In this document: piece after piece, positions 24,453-32,450 of the stretch | Position numbering within the stretch: the first letter of the stretch is position 1 | How the letters are laid out: each line of letters starts with the position of its first letter | Assembly (NCBI GenBank): GCA_009775375.1 | Contig: VSPO01000017.1 | Location: forward strand, 1-36,479 | Source: Muribaculaceae bacterium | GTDB taxonomy: Bacteria > Bacteroidota > Bacteroidia > Bacteroidales > Muribaculaceae | DNA: 36,479 bases | Direction of reading: 5' to 3' | Notes under the pieces: model-generated | The model's database searches: none | Seen by the model: the letters and a program-made list of their open reading frames with translations, nothing else | Told to the model about the DNA's origin: nothing | Made by a program: the position numbers and the translations under genes

Positions 24453-24785
24453 ATGTATTACGTCAAGAAAAGATTTGAGATAAGCGCAGCCCACTCGTTG
24501 CAGCTTTCATATCCGAGCAAATGCACCAATCTACACGGTCATAACTGGATAATAACAGTGGAATGCCGGTCGCGGGAATTAAACAGCGAGGGAATGGTGG
24601 TGGATTTTACGCATATTAAAGAGCTTGTCATGGACAGGCTCGACCACGCCGTGATCAATGATGTCGTGCCGGGCAATCCTACAGCGGAAAATATTGCCAA
24701 ATGGATCGTTGATATCGTGCCAAATTGCTGGAGATGCGAAGTGCAGGAAAGTGAGGGGAACATCGCGATATATGAGAAAGATTAA
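24453..24785 (+). CDS. queD: 6-carboxy-5,6,7,8-tetrahydropterin synthase
   Basis: Converts dihydroneopterin triphosphate to 6-carboxytetrahydropterin, the first committed step of queuosine synthesis. The ATG at 24453 gives 110 residues beginning MYYVKKRFEISAAHSL; an ATG at 24438 overlapping the queC stop would add five residues. Zinc ligands H14, H28 and H30 (LHGHNW) and catalytic C24 are visible. VVDFTHIK, LDHAVIND, PTAENIAKWI and QESEGNIAIY complete the family pattern. The end overlaps queE by 14 nt. Confidence 0.95.
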   Translation: MYYVKKRFEISAAHSLQLSYPSKCTNLHGHNWIITVECRSRELNSEGMVVDFTHIKELVMDRLDHAVINDVVPGNPTAENIAKWIVDIVPNCWRCEVQESEGNIAIYEKD

Positions 24786-25371
24786 CGAAATATTCTACTC
24801 GCTGCAGGGTGAAGGGCATCATGCCGGCTGTCCCGCCATATTCGTGAGATTCTGCGGATGCAATATGCACTGCGATTTCTGCGACACAGACCATCGCAGT
24901 GGCGTGGAAATGACGGATGAGGAAATCTTTGATGCAGTCAGGGCCTATCCTGCCGAATGGGTTGTGCTCACTGGAGGCGAACCGTCGTTATGGATAGATG
25001 AAGAGTTTGTGGAACAACTTAAATTGACGACAGGGAAGAGCGTGGCGATAGAGACCAACGGCTCAGTCTCCCTGCCAGGAAATATCGATTGGGTCACGCT
25101 TTCTCCTAAGACCGGGATGCCGGGAGCCGGAGATTATCGGATAGAAGTAAGGAGTGCGGATGAGATAAAAGTGGTGGAAATTGGTCAGGACCTTGAAGGA
25201 TACTTTTCTCTTCCATGTAGGACGGAAGACACTATTATGTATCTCCAGCCATGTCACGTGGAGGACGGGCATATCAACAGATTGAACATGGCGCGCACTG
25301 TTGACAGAGTTCTGTCTGACCCGCGTTGGCGACTTTCGGTGCAGCTCCATCGCTTTTTAGGCATCCGATAA
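24772..25371 (+). CDS. queE: 7-carboxy-7-deazaguanine synthase (radical SAM)
   Basis: Radical-SAM enzyme that rearranges 6-carboxytetrahydropterin to 7-carboxy-7-deazaguanine. The start ATG at 24772 (MRKINEIFYSLQGEG) gives 199 residues and is the family's usual opening; a longer in-frame reading from 24658 is not used. The cluster motif is CNMHCDFC (C30, C34, C37), followed by VVLTGGEPSL near residue 68 and AIETNGS. Together queF, C, D and E cover every step from dihydroneopterin triphosphate to preQ1; GTP cyclohydrolase is not in the window. Confidence 0.96.
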   Translation: MRKINEIFYSLQGEGHHAGCPAIFVRFCGCNMHCDFCDTDHRSGVEMTDEEIFDAVRAYPAEWVVLTGGEPSLWIDEEFVEQLKLTTGKSVAIETNGSVSLPGNIDWVTLSPKTGMPGAGDYRIEVRSADEIKVVEIGQDLEGYFSLPCRTEDTIMYLQPCHVEDGHINRLNMARTVDRVLSDPRWRLSVQLHRFLGIR

Positions 25372-25409
25372 ACCCCTTCGCTCTTAAGGAAGCACTCTTG
25401 GTTTTTCTT

Positions 25410-25477
25410 TTCGCATGAATCAAAAGGAGGGGATGAAACCTGATCAGGTTTCATCCCCTCCTTTTGATTCATGCGAA
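25410..25477. terminator. 68-bp perfect palindrome between queE and the zinc-ribbon gene
   Basis: Every base from 25410 to 25443 pairs with 25444-25477, giving a 34-bp arm without mismatch or spacer. T-rich sequence flanks it (TTTTTCTTT before, AATTTTCTTG after), so it can terminate both convergent units. The perfect length is unusual. Confidence 0.85.
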
Positions 25478-25507
25478 CTTAATTTTCTTGTTTGCGTCAA
25501 TCTTTTC

Positions 25508-26347
25508 TTACAGGCTGCCTTTAGGAGCTGAGGATTTAAGGCTCTTGCGTTTCGGTTTTGCAGGAGCCGCCTCGACAGCAGGCTGCTCAACACCGACAAG
25601 CGCACCGTCGACCATAATGCGACCACAGTATTCGCAAACGATCACCTTCTTGTGCATCTTTATCTCAAGTTGGCGTTGAGGCGGGATTCTGTTGAAGCAA
25701 CCTCCGCATGCGCTTCTCTGCACGGTCACGATTCCAAGACCATTGCGTGCATTCTTGCGGATTCTCTTAAAAGCAGCGAGAGTGTAATCGTCGATTTTCT
25801 GCTCAAGCTCCTTGGCCTTTGCCCGTATATTCTCTTCCTGCGTTCTTGTCTCAGACACTATTTCGTCGAGCTCCTTGCGTTTCTCAACGAGAATGTGCTG
25901 ATTGTCGGCAAGCTCCTCTTCAGCCCTTTGTATTTCGAGGGCCTTTTGCTCCTGCTTCTCGTTGGCTTCCCTGATGTTTTTTTCAGCGAGCTCGATTTCA
26001 AGACCTTCGTATTCCTTCTCCTTTTCGAGGAAGGCAAACTCACGATTATTTCTGACGTTGTTGATTTGTTCGTCGTATTTAGAAATCTTGATTTTCCTAT
26101 CTTCGATTTCTCCCTGCTTCTGGGCAACGAAAGCTTTCAGGCTCTCGATTTCATCCTTATGTTTCTGGATTCTTGTCTGATACCTGATTATTTCATCCTC
26201 AAGGTCTTTCACCTCGTTGGGGAGCTCTCCGCGCAGAATCTTAATCCTGTCGATCTCGGAGAGATACGTCTGGAGTTGAAAGAGATTTTGCAGGCGCTCT
26301 TCCACGCTACGCTCTTTGTCGTTCTTTTTCTCAGTTGCCATAGGCAT
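25508..26347 (-). CDS. Coiled-coil protein with C4 zinc ribbon
   Basis: A 279-residue soluble protein: residues 10-200 form a long charged coiled coil (for example EKEYEGLEIELAEKNIREAN). A C4 zinc ribbon follows (SACGGCFNRI, then VCEYCGRIMVDG, about 211-247), and then a basic, alanine/proline-rich tail. This is the conserved zf-RING_7/DUF164 type often found next to nif3-like genes; exact function unknown, nucleic-acid binding suspected. The start could be 26347 or, two codons on, 26341 (MATEKKND). It follows the Nif3-like gene by 9 nt. Confidence 0.9.
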   Translation of the reverse strand: MPMATEKKNDKERSVEERLQNLFQLQTYLSEIDRIKILRGELPNEVKDLEDEIIRYQTRIQKHKDEIESLKAFVAQKQGEIEDRKIKISKYDEQINNVRNNREFAFLEKEKEYEGLEIELAEKNIREANEKQEQKALEIQRAEEELADNQHILVEKRKELDEIVSETRTQEENIRAKAKELEQKIDDYTLAAFKRIRKNARNGLGIVTVQRSACGGCFNRIPPQRQLEIKMHKKVIVCEYCGRIMVDGALVGVEQPAVEAAPAKPKRKSLKSSAPKGSL

Positions 26348-26356
26348 ATATTATGA

Positions 26357-27142
26357 TTACATGTATTTAATAGGGTTTGTCTCGGCTTCGGCAAAATACG
26401 TCACGAAATCAGGATATTTCTCCCTTATGATTCGAGAGAAAATCTTTTTAGTGCATAATTCGCTTTCATAGTGGCCAATATCGGCTATAATTATGTCAAG
26501 ACCATAAGTGGTGAAGTCATGATATTTCACGTCGCCCGTGATTATTATGTCAGCTCCGTTACGGATGGCCTCCCTAATGAGGGAGGCTCCGGACCCTCCA
26601 CATATCGCGGCTTTTCTGACAACCAGTTGAGGGCTTTGCGACGAATATCTCAAGCATTTCACCTTGAACGCTTCCTTTATTTTCCGAAGGAATTCAATTT
26701 TGGGAGTAGGCTGAATCTTCCCGATGACCCCAAGTCCGGTGGATGGATTGTCGTCTTTAGGCTCAAGCACGCTGATTTCGCTCATGTCGAGCACGTGGGC
26801 AATCTCATGGCTCACACCTTCCCATGCGGAATCAAGATTGGTATGGGCGGAATATATTGCCACATTTTCGCGAATTGCCTTGATGACGATTCTTTCAGTA
26901 GCGGTTCTGCCGGTCACCTCCTTAAGCCCTTTGAAGAGCAGGGGATGATGAGAGACAATCATGTTGCAATGGCGTTCGATAGCTTCATCGAGCACTTCTT
27001 CCGTCACGTCGAGGCATAGAAGAGCCGCCGTGACATCCATCTCGGGGTTGCCTATCTGAAGCCCTGCATTGTCGTAGGATTCCTGAAGCCTTTTTGGGGC
27101 GAAATCTTCGATTACATCCGCAATGTCTTTGACTTTAAGCAT
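26357..27142 (-). CDS. Nif3-like dinuclear metal-centre protein (YqfO/YbgI family)
   Basis: Conserved hexameric metal-binding protein of the NIF3/DUF34 family; proposed GTP cyclohydrolase I-like or metal-insertion roles remain open. The ATG at 27140-27142 gives 261 residues beginning MLKVKDIADVIEDFAP; an upstream in-frame start would add 11 residues. Family motifs: ESYDNAGLQIGNP, the paired histidines IVSHHPLLF (H65, H66), AIYSAHTNLDSAW and the C-terminal IADIGHYESE. It lacks the central insert that makes many homologs about 360 residues. Located between aspS (42 nt) and the zinc-ribbon gene (9 nt). Confidence 0.93.
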   Translation of the reverse strand: MLKVKDIADVIEDFAPKRLQESYDNAGLQIGNPEMDVTAALLCLDVTEEVLDEAIERHCNMIVSHHPLLFKGLKEVTGRTATERIVIKAIRENVAIYSAHTNLDSAWEGVSHEIAHVLDMSEISVLEPKDDNPSTGLGVIGKIQPTPKIEFLRKIKEAFKVKCLRYSSQSPQLVVRKAAICGGSGASLIREAIRNGADIIITGDVKYHDFTTYGLDIIIADIGHYESELCTKKIFSRIIREKYPDFVTYFAEAETNPIKYM

Positions 27143-27184
27143 TTTAAATTTACAGTCTAATAGTGTGTTTGGCACGTATTGCCG

Positions 27185-28945
27185 TCATTCCTTGTCAGGC
27201 CTGAGTTCAAGTTTCAATTCATCGAGCTGGGTTTGTTCGATGGGGGACGGGGATTCGTTCATTACGTCGCGTCCGGAATTGTTTTTCGGGAAAGCAATGA
27301 CATCGCGAATCGTGTCGAGTCCTGCGAGAATAGATACGAATCTGTCGAACCCGAGAGCAAGTCCTCCATGAGGCGGCGCACCGAATTTGAAAGCGTTCAT
27401 AAGGAATCCAAATTGTTCTTTCGCACGCTCGGGAGTGAATCCAAGAAGCTCAAACATCTCATCCTGAAGGGCAGCGTCGTGGATTCTGATGGATCCTCCG
27501 CCAAGCTCTGTTCCGTTGACAATGATGTCGTAGGCAGTGGCGCGGACATTGCCTGTGTCAGTACGCAATTTATCGATGTCGTCGGGATTTGGCGACGTGA
27601 AAGGATGGTGCATGGCATAATATCTCTGGGTTTCTTCATCCCATTCAAAGAGCGGGAAATCAATTACCCAGAGAGGGGCGAACTGATTTCTGTCGCGCAG
27701 GCCGAGACGGTTGCCCATTTCAAGTCGCAACTCACAAAGCTGCTTGCGGGTCTTCATCTTGTCGCCACTCATGATGAGCAGAAGGTCGCCCGGCTTGGCA
27801 TCCATGCGTTCAGCCCATTTTTGAAGTTCTTCCGGCTGGAAAAACTTATTGACAGAGCTTTTGAAAGATCCGTCGGGTTCGACTTTCACCCATACCAATC
27901 CTTTAGCTCCGACTTGAGGACGCTTGACGAATTCTGTCAGCTCATCAATCTGCTTGCGTGTATAGGCTGCGCAACCGGATGCGTTAATTCCAACAGTGAT
28001 CTCAGCATCGTCCATCACGGCAAATCCTTTTCCTTTGACAAGGTCGGTCAGCTCAACAAACGGCATACCGAAACGGATGTCGGGCTTGTCGGAGCCGTAA
28101 AGACTCATTGCGTCGTTCCAGGTCATGCGCGGGAAAGGCTCTGAGAAGTCAATTCCCTTAACGTATTTGAAAATGTGCTTGACGAGACCTTCAAACATAT
28201 CAATCACGTCTTCCTGCTCCACGAAGCTCATCTCGCAGTCGATTTGCGTGAACTCCGGCTGTCGGTCGGCGCGCAAGTCTTCATCGCGGAAGCATTTGGC
28301 AATCTGAAAATAACGGTCGAAACCGCTGATCATCAACAATTGCTTGAAAAGCTGAGGGCTCTGAGGAAGGGCGTAGAACTCACCCGGATTCATTCGAGAT
28401 GGCACTACGAAATCGCGTGCACCCTCAGGAGTGGATTTCACGAGAATGGGGGTTTCGATTTCCAGAAATCCTTTTGAGTCAAGATAACGTCGAATCTCGA
28501 AAGCCATCTTATGGCGAAGCTCAAGGTTGCTTCTGACGGATGGCCGGCGCAGGTCGAGATATCGGTATTTCATTCTCAGGTCGTCGCCTCCATCCGTTTT
28601 GTCTTCAATCGTGAAAGGAGGAATCTCGCTTTTGTTGAGCACTTTCAGGGATTCCGCTATGATTTCTATATCTCCGGTGGGGATATTTTTATTTTTGCTT
28701 GTGCGCTCGGCTACTTTACCCGTGATTTGCACCACGAATTCGCGACCCAAAGAATTGGCGGCGTCAAAAAGGGCGTTGTCTTCATGGTAGGAGTCAAACA
28801 CCACTTGTGTAATACCATAACGGTCGCGGACATCGACAAAAGTCATTCCGCCCATTTTCCGGCTGCGTTGCACCCAACCGGCAATCTTAACAGTCTGTCC
28901 GGCATCGGTGAGCCTGAGTTCGCCGCATGTCTTGTCTCTATACAT
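27185..28945 (-). CDS. aspS: Aspartate-tRNA ligase
   Basis: Charges tRNA-Asp; cytosolic class II synthetase. The ATG at 28943-28945 gives 586 residues beginning MYRDKTCGELRLTDAG, the usual length for bacterial AspRS; an in-frame extension to 29053 is rejected as atypical. Domains: N-terminal OB-fold (VKIAGWVQRSRKMGGMTFVD), class II motif 2 (FRDEDLRADRQPEFTQID), the bacterial GAD insert, and motif 3 (HGGLALGFDRFVSIL) near the C-terminus. It appears to head an operon with the Nif3-like and zinc-ribbon genes. Confidence 0.98.
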   Translation of the reverse strand: MYRDKTCGELRLTDAGQTVKIAGWVQRSRKMGGMTFVDVRDRYGITQVVFDSYHEDNALFDAANSLGREFVVQITGKVAERTSKNKNIPTGDIEIIAESLKVLNKSEIPPFTIEDKTDGGDDLRMKYRYLDLRRPSVRSNLELRHKMAFEIRRYLDSKGFLEIETPILVKSTPEGARDFVVPSRMNPGEFYALPQSPQLFKQLLMISGFDRYFQIAKCFRDEDLRADRQPEFTQIDCEMSFVEQEDVIDMFEGLVKHIFKYVKGIDFSEPFPRMTWNDAMSLYGSDKPDIRFGMPFVELTDLVKGKGFAVMDDAEITVGINASGCAAYTRKQIDELTEFVKRPQVGAKGLVWVKVEPDGSFKSSVNKFFQPEELQKWAERMDAKPGDLLLIMSGDKMKTRKQLCELRLEMGNRLGLRDRNQFAPLWVIDFPLFEWDEETQRYYAMHHPFTSPNPDDIDKLRTDTGNVRATAYDIIVNGTELGGGSIRIHDAALQDEMFELLGFTPERAKEQFGFLMNAFKFGAPPHGGLALGFDRFVSILAGLDTIRDVIAFPKNNSGRDVMNESPSPIEQTQLDELKLELRPDKE

Positions 28946-28987
28946 ATCGGATATTGAATAAATTGAAATCGCGGGATCCGGGCTGCA

Positions 28988-29026
28988 GGCCTTTTTTCGG
29001 CTCCCTACTAACATGACCAAAAGGCC
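28988..29026 (-). promoter_or_regulatory. Stem-loop in the aspS leader
   Basis: In the roughly 115-nt leader between the likely promoter and aspS, GGCCTTTT (29019-29026) can pair with AAAAGGCC (28988-28995) across a 23-nt loop. It is not a T-box by sequence. A regulatory role is only suggested by its place. Confidence 0.35.
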
Positions 29027-29067
29027 ACACAGACGAGTCTGAGCGGAGGCCAATGGTTTTTAGAGTG

Positions 29068-29075
29068 CAAATTTA
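29068..29075 (-). promoter_or_regulatory. Likely -7 element of aspS
   Basis: TAAATTTG on the minus strand is a perfect TAnnTTTG match between manA and aspS. No TTTG lies at the expected -33 place. Confidence 0.5.
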
Positions 29076-29136
29076 CATAGAAATTTGCGTATTATCTTCT
29101 TTTCGGCCGAAAAAAATATCGATTCGGCCAATAAAA

Positions 29137-30099
29137 TCATTTAATGTAGGTCTCAAGAGCCTCAAAAAGGTTGTCGGGAATGATTGTGAGCTTCTTGCAG
29201 GATGCCGGAATCAAGACGGAAGTGCCCTCCTTTATTACCCTTGTCTCCATGTCTGTCGTGAGGGTTGCTTTCCCTTTTGTGCAGATAATGACTACGTATG
29301 TGTCCCATTCCGAGTAGTCGCGCATCACTTCATGATCTATGGTCCAAAGATTGGTGGTAAAAAACGGGGACGTCACAAGGTTCACAGGAATGTCTCGGTG
29401 GGCAGTGTAGGCCACGGGTTTTCCTTCTGTGTCTTTGAAATTGATGGCTTCGAAGGCTTCTTTAGTATGAAGCTGCCGTTCGTTGCCGTCTTTGTCTTTG
29501 CGCTTATAGTCGTAGAGGCGATAGGTGATGTCGGAAGTCTCCTGTATTTCTGCCACGAAAGCACCTTTCCCTATTGCGTGAACTCTCCCGGCCGGGATAA
29601 AGAAAGTGTCGCCGGGCTTAACGGGATTGAAATTAAGCACGTCCATAATTTCTCCGGAATTGACAAGGCCTTCGTATTCATCAGGATTCACTTCCCTGTT
29701 AAATCCGTTGGCAAGGCGCGCGCCGGGAGCTGCGCCAAGCACATACCACATCTCTGTTTTCCCGAATTTGGATCCACGTTTCCTTGCGAGCTCATCATCG
29801 GGATGAACCTGCACTGAAAGATCATCATGCGCATCGATGAACTTAATCAGCAGCGGAAACGAGTCGCCGTATCTTTTATAGTTTTTCTCTCCCAATAGAG
29901 AGGCCCCGTATTTGTCGATGAGAGCGGTCAGAGTCAGGCCTTTGTCTTTCCCATCGGCAACAACGGATTCGGATCCGGCTACGCCTGATATTTCCCAGCT
30001 TTCGCCGATCTTTTTTTGGTCGGTTGCAACACCTTTGAACGGGGCGATTTTTTCGCCACCCCATATCACTGTCTTAAATATTGGATTGAATGTCCACAT
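29137..30099 (-). CDS. manA: Type I mannose-6-phosphate isomerase
   Basis: Interconverts mannose 6-phosphate and fructose 6-phosphate, supplying GDP-mannose for glycans or using mannose. A zinc-dependent cupin enzyme of 320 residues, the short bacterial form. Ligand region: LSVQVHPDDE (H99) and EMWYVLGA (E116); the active-site part FFIPAGRVHAIGKG follows near residue 165, then the second cupin half (YVVIICTKGKATLT, GTSVLIPA). The start MWTFNPIFKTVIWGGEK is typical. It is a single gene; aspS downstream probably has its own promoter. Confidence 0.95.
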   Translation of the reverse strand: MWTFNPIFKTVIWGGEKIAPFKGVATDQKKIGESWEISGVAGSESVVADGKDKGLTLTALIDKYGASLLGEKNYKRYGDSFPLLIKFIDAHDDLSVQVHPDDELARKRGSKFGKTEMWYVLGAAPGARLANGFNREVNPDEYEGLVNSGEIMDVLNFNPVKPGDTFFIPAGRVHAIGKGAFVAEIQETSDITYRLYDYKRKDKDGNERQLHTKEAFEAINFKDTEGKPVAYTAHRDIPVNLVTSPFFTTNLWTIDHEVMRDYSEWDTYVVIICTKGKATLTTDMETRVIKEGTSVLIPASCKKLTIIPDNLFEALETYIK

Positions 30100-30318
30100 A
30101 TGTTGATGGTTTATATTCAGAGTGAGTATATATTAAAGCATTCTAAATTGCTTCGTCGTGCCGGATGGAATCAGGCCGGCATTGTCATATTGAAAAAATC
30201 AATCACAGACGGTATATTATTAACCTCTTTGATGCTTTGTTTGTTTTATGAGTGAGAGCCTAAATGCAAAAATAAGTGGATTAGCAGGTAGAGCCTAAAC
30301 TTAATTTTATTTATTATT

Positions 30319-30555
30319 ATGAACGATAAACTTGACACAGAGGAGAGAAGGGAACTTCCCGACAGCCTCTTCGGACTCCCGGAGAGAAGAGAGTATCCAA
30401 TGCCCGATGCCGCGCATGTCAGGGCAGCAGAAGCTTATTTCAGATATTGCCCTGAGGAGCTGAAGCCAAAGTTGGCTAAGTCGATATTGAGATTTGCTGA
30501 TTTATATGGAGTGGATGTAGAAAGTCCTACGGTGCACAGCTATGCCGGCTACTGA
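30319..30555 (+). CDS. Small DAAHVR-motif protein, function unknown
   Basis: A 78-residue acidic protein with no signal or membrane segment. The centre, PERREYPMPDAAHVRAAEAY, resembles a short domain I know from phage-associated and mobile-element proteins (DUF6582-like, with DAAHVR and following helix). The rest is one or two helices and a tyrosine-containing end. The start follows an AT-rich leader. It stands alone and its stop codon is 4 nt from the convergent S41 gene, with no terminator between. The family match is tentative. Confidence 0.7.
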   Translation: MNDKLDTEERRELPDSLFGLPERREYPMPDAAHVRAAEAYFRYCPEELKPKLAKSILRFADLYGVDVESPTVHSYAGY

Positions 30556-30559
30556 ACCG

Positions 30560-31603
30560 TCAGTCATCAGACTCATCCCCCGGCAGGGGCTTGTCTTTGA
30601 GCATCCCTATGGCGAAGTCGAGAATAGAGTCTTTCCCTGAGGCAAGTTCTTCCGGGGTGCAGTGAATCTCACAACCGGGGGAGGGGTCGATGCCGTCTTC
30701 CGTGCACATCCCCTCCGCGTCGAGAAGTGGACAAGAGGAGAATCTGACAGACCATCCTATAGGAAGCTCAGAGGAGAAAGGGAGCCCACCCCCTCCGCCC
30801 GTCTTCGCCCCAACGATTGTGACGTTGGGAAGAGATTTCATAACCGCAGCGAAATCATTTGCTGCGGAGAAGCACGACCTGTTGGTCAGCAATACAATCG
30901 GGCCTTCCCATTTTATCCTCCCCTGGTCTGCAGGCTTGTATTCAATGGGATAAGGCTTGGAGAAATCGGAATGTCCGGGCCCAGTCTTGTGGATGATATA
31001 TCCTCCGAGTATTTTTTTATCGATAAATCTGGATACGAGAGTCTTTATATTTGTCAATGCTCCCCCTCCATTGTCGCGTATGTCGATAATGAGACCTCTG
31101 CTTTTATGCAGAATGGCGAGCACATAATCGAGCGAGGTCTCTCCAATCGGATATGAGAAAGAGGGATATCTCATATAGGCGATTTCTCCCGGGAGCTGCT
31201 TGTAGGTAATGCCGCTTGTAGAGAGCCATTCAAATTTGAGATAATGCTCCTGGAGAGTGCGGAGGTCGAAATCCTGAGGGTAGTCGGTCCACCATTTTCT
31301 ATAGTAGCTTGTATTGAATTTGGATACAAGATTTACGTGGCCGTCCCGTAGCTCATCAAGCATAGCAGAGCAGATGAAGAAAAGATCGATTTCATTGGTT
31401 TCGTCTTTAATCTGCTCTCGGTATTTGCGGCCGGTCTCTTTCCAGTCAATCTCTTTTTCCTCAAAAAAGCAATAACGACTGTCGACGATGTCCCAGAGCG
31501 CATCAAAGTTTCCCTTGATGTCGTTTTTGTATTCCGGTGTGTCGTGGCAAGAAGTCAAGGCAAATGCTAAAACGGAAAATATTGTGGCGATGCGTGATTT
31601 CAT
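30560..31603 (-). CDS. S41-family peptidase, predicted lipoprotein
   Basis: Serine protease of the C-terminal-processing (S41/tail-specific) family, predicted in the cell envelope. The ATG at 31601-31603 gives 347 residues with a lipoprotein signal ending FALTSC (C19). An N-terminal helical part (FDALWDIVDSRYCFFEEKEI) precedes the protease core: GLIIDIRDNGGGALTN (about 170-185), then VLLTNRSCFSAANDF with the likely nucleophile S246 (SCFSAAND) and VGAKTGGGGG. No clear PDZ domain is visible. It starts one base after the stop of the DUF3316-like gene. Substrate unknown. Confidence 0.9.
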   Translation of the reverse strand: MKSRIATIFSVLAFALTSCHDTPEYKNDIKGNFDALWDIVDSRYCFFEEKEIDWKETGRKYREQIKDETNEIDLFFICSAMLDELRDGHVNLVSKFNTSYYRKWWTDYPQDFDLRTLQEHYLKFEWLSTSGITYKQLPGEIAYMRYPSFSYPIGETSLDYVLAILHKSRGLIIDIRDNGGGALTNIKTLVSRFIDKKILGGYIIHKTGPGHSDFSKPYPIEYKPADQGRIKWEGPIVLLTNRSCFSAANDFAAVMKSLPNVTIVGAKTGGGGGLPFSSELPIGWSVRFSSCPLLDAEGMCTEDGIDPSPGCEIHCTPEELASGKDSILDFAIGMLKDKPLPGDESDD

Positions 31604-31604
31604 T

Positions 31605-32450
31605 TCAATATAGGGAATAGATGGTTTTGGAGGGAGTGGATTTGAGCTTTTTCTTAAGCCCGATGCCACCGGGAATGACTCCTATGACGAAAGCATGTGA
31701 GTAAATTTTGGTGTTCAGATTGTTTGCCCATTGAGTGTCAGCCTTGAACCGATAGCCAAGCGAAAGGGCCGTCCTCCCGAAATCGAGAGTGAAAGAAAGG
31801 AGGTTGTCGAGCCTGAAATTATTGCCCCACCATCCAAAGTGGGCCAGGCCCTCCCTATTTCCCAGATATATCTCATAATATGGTTCTCCATATTCAGGGC
31901 AGAAAAAGACTCCGAGAGAAGGTATCGACACTTCGTTTCTCGCAAGCACAGGGAGTTTCCCTATCCAGAAAGGTCGGGAAAGAGAGAGTCGGGGCGCGAG
32001 ATTGACCGAAGCCAAGGCTTCCACGGGATTATTGCCATTGCGTAGCAGATAGTATGCACCGCCGTCGATTCCGATGGAGGCTCCGGCTGTCAGGCATATG
32101 CCGTGGGGCAGCATATGTCTCCATGACATTCCCCAATTAAAGGCTGCATAAAGCCCGATCATACGTGCAGTCTTGGCAGGATTCATCAAGTTGGAGAAAT
32201 ATAGGTCGGCATTGAAATGCATGATCGCTTTCTCCGGAGCGAACGGCATAGCCTTGCTCCATTTGCCACCTGCATTGAAGTCAGTGCCATTATAGTGGAG
32301 TGGCGAGAGATAGGTGGCGAGCACGTCTTTCCCCCCTATGCCTATATAATATGTAGAGGTCACAGGACGGGATACATCCTCTTCCTGCGCATTTGCAGCT
32401 GAGGGGAGAAGCATACATAGCATCACTAAGATTAAGGGGATCTTATTCAT
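31605..32450 (-). CDS. DUF3316-like predicted outer-membrane protein
   Basis: The ATG at 32448-32450, overlapping the parC stop by 8 nt, is chosen because it begins a signal peptide (MNKIPLILVMLCMLLPSAANA); this gives 281 residues. The mature part is rich in aromatic and alternating residues with glycine turns (STYYIGIGGKDVLATYLSPL, GLYAAFNWGMSW), as in small beta-barrel proteins. I believe it is the DUF3316 family, common next to topoisomerase genes in Bacteroidales; function unknown. Coupled to parC upstream and to the S41 peptidase one base downstream. Confidence 0.75.
   Translation of the reverse strand: MNKIPLILVMLCMLLPSAANAQEEDVSRPVTSTYYIGIGGKDVLATYLSPLHYNGTDFNAGGKWSKAMPFAPEKAIMHFNADLYFSNLMNPAKTARMIGLYAAFNWGMSWRHMLPHGICLTAGASIGIDGGAYYLLRNGNNPVEALASVNLAPRLSLSRPFWIGKLPVLARNEVSIPSLGVFFCPEYGEPYYEIYLGNREGLAHFGWWGNNFRLDNLLSFTLDFGRTALSLGYRFKADTQWANNLNTKIYSHAFVIGVIPGGIGLKKKLKSTPSKTIYSLY

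Noticed and set aside
27179..28144. 321-codon plus-strand frame opposite aspS
   Set aside because: Antisense shadow of a fully conserved synthetase.
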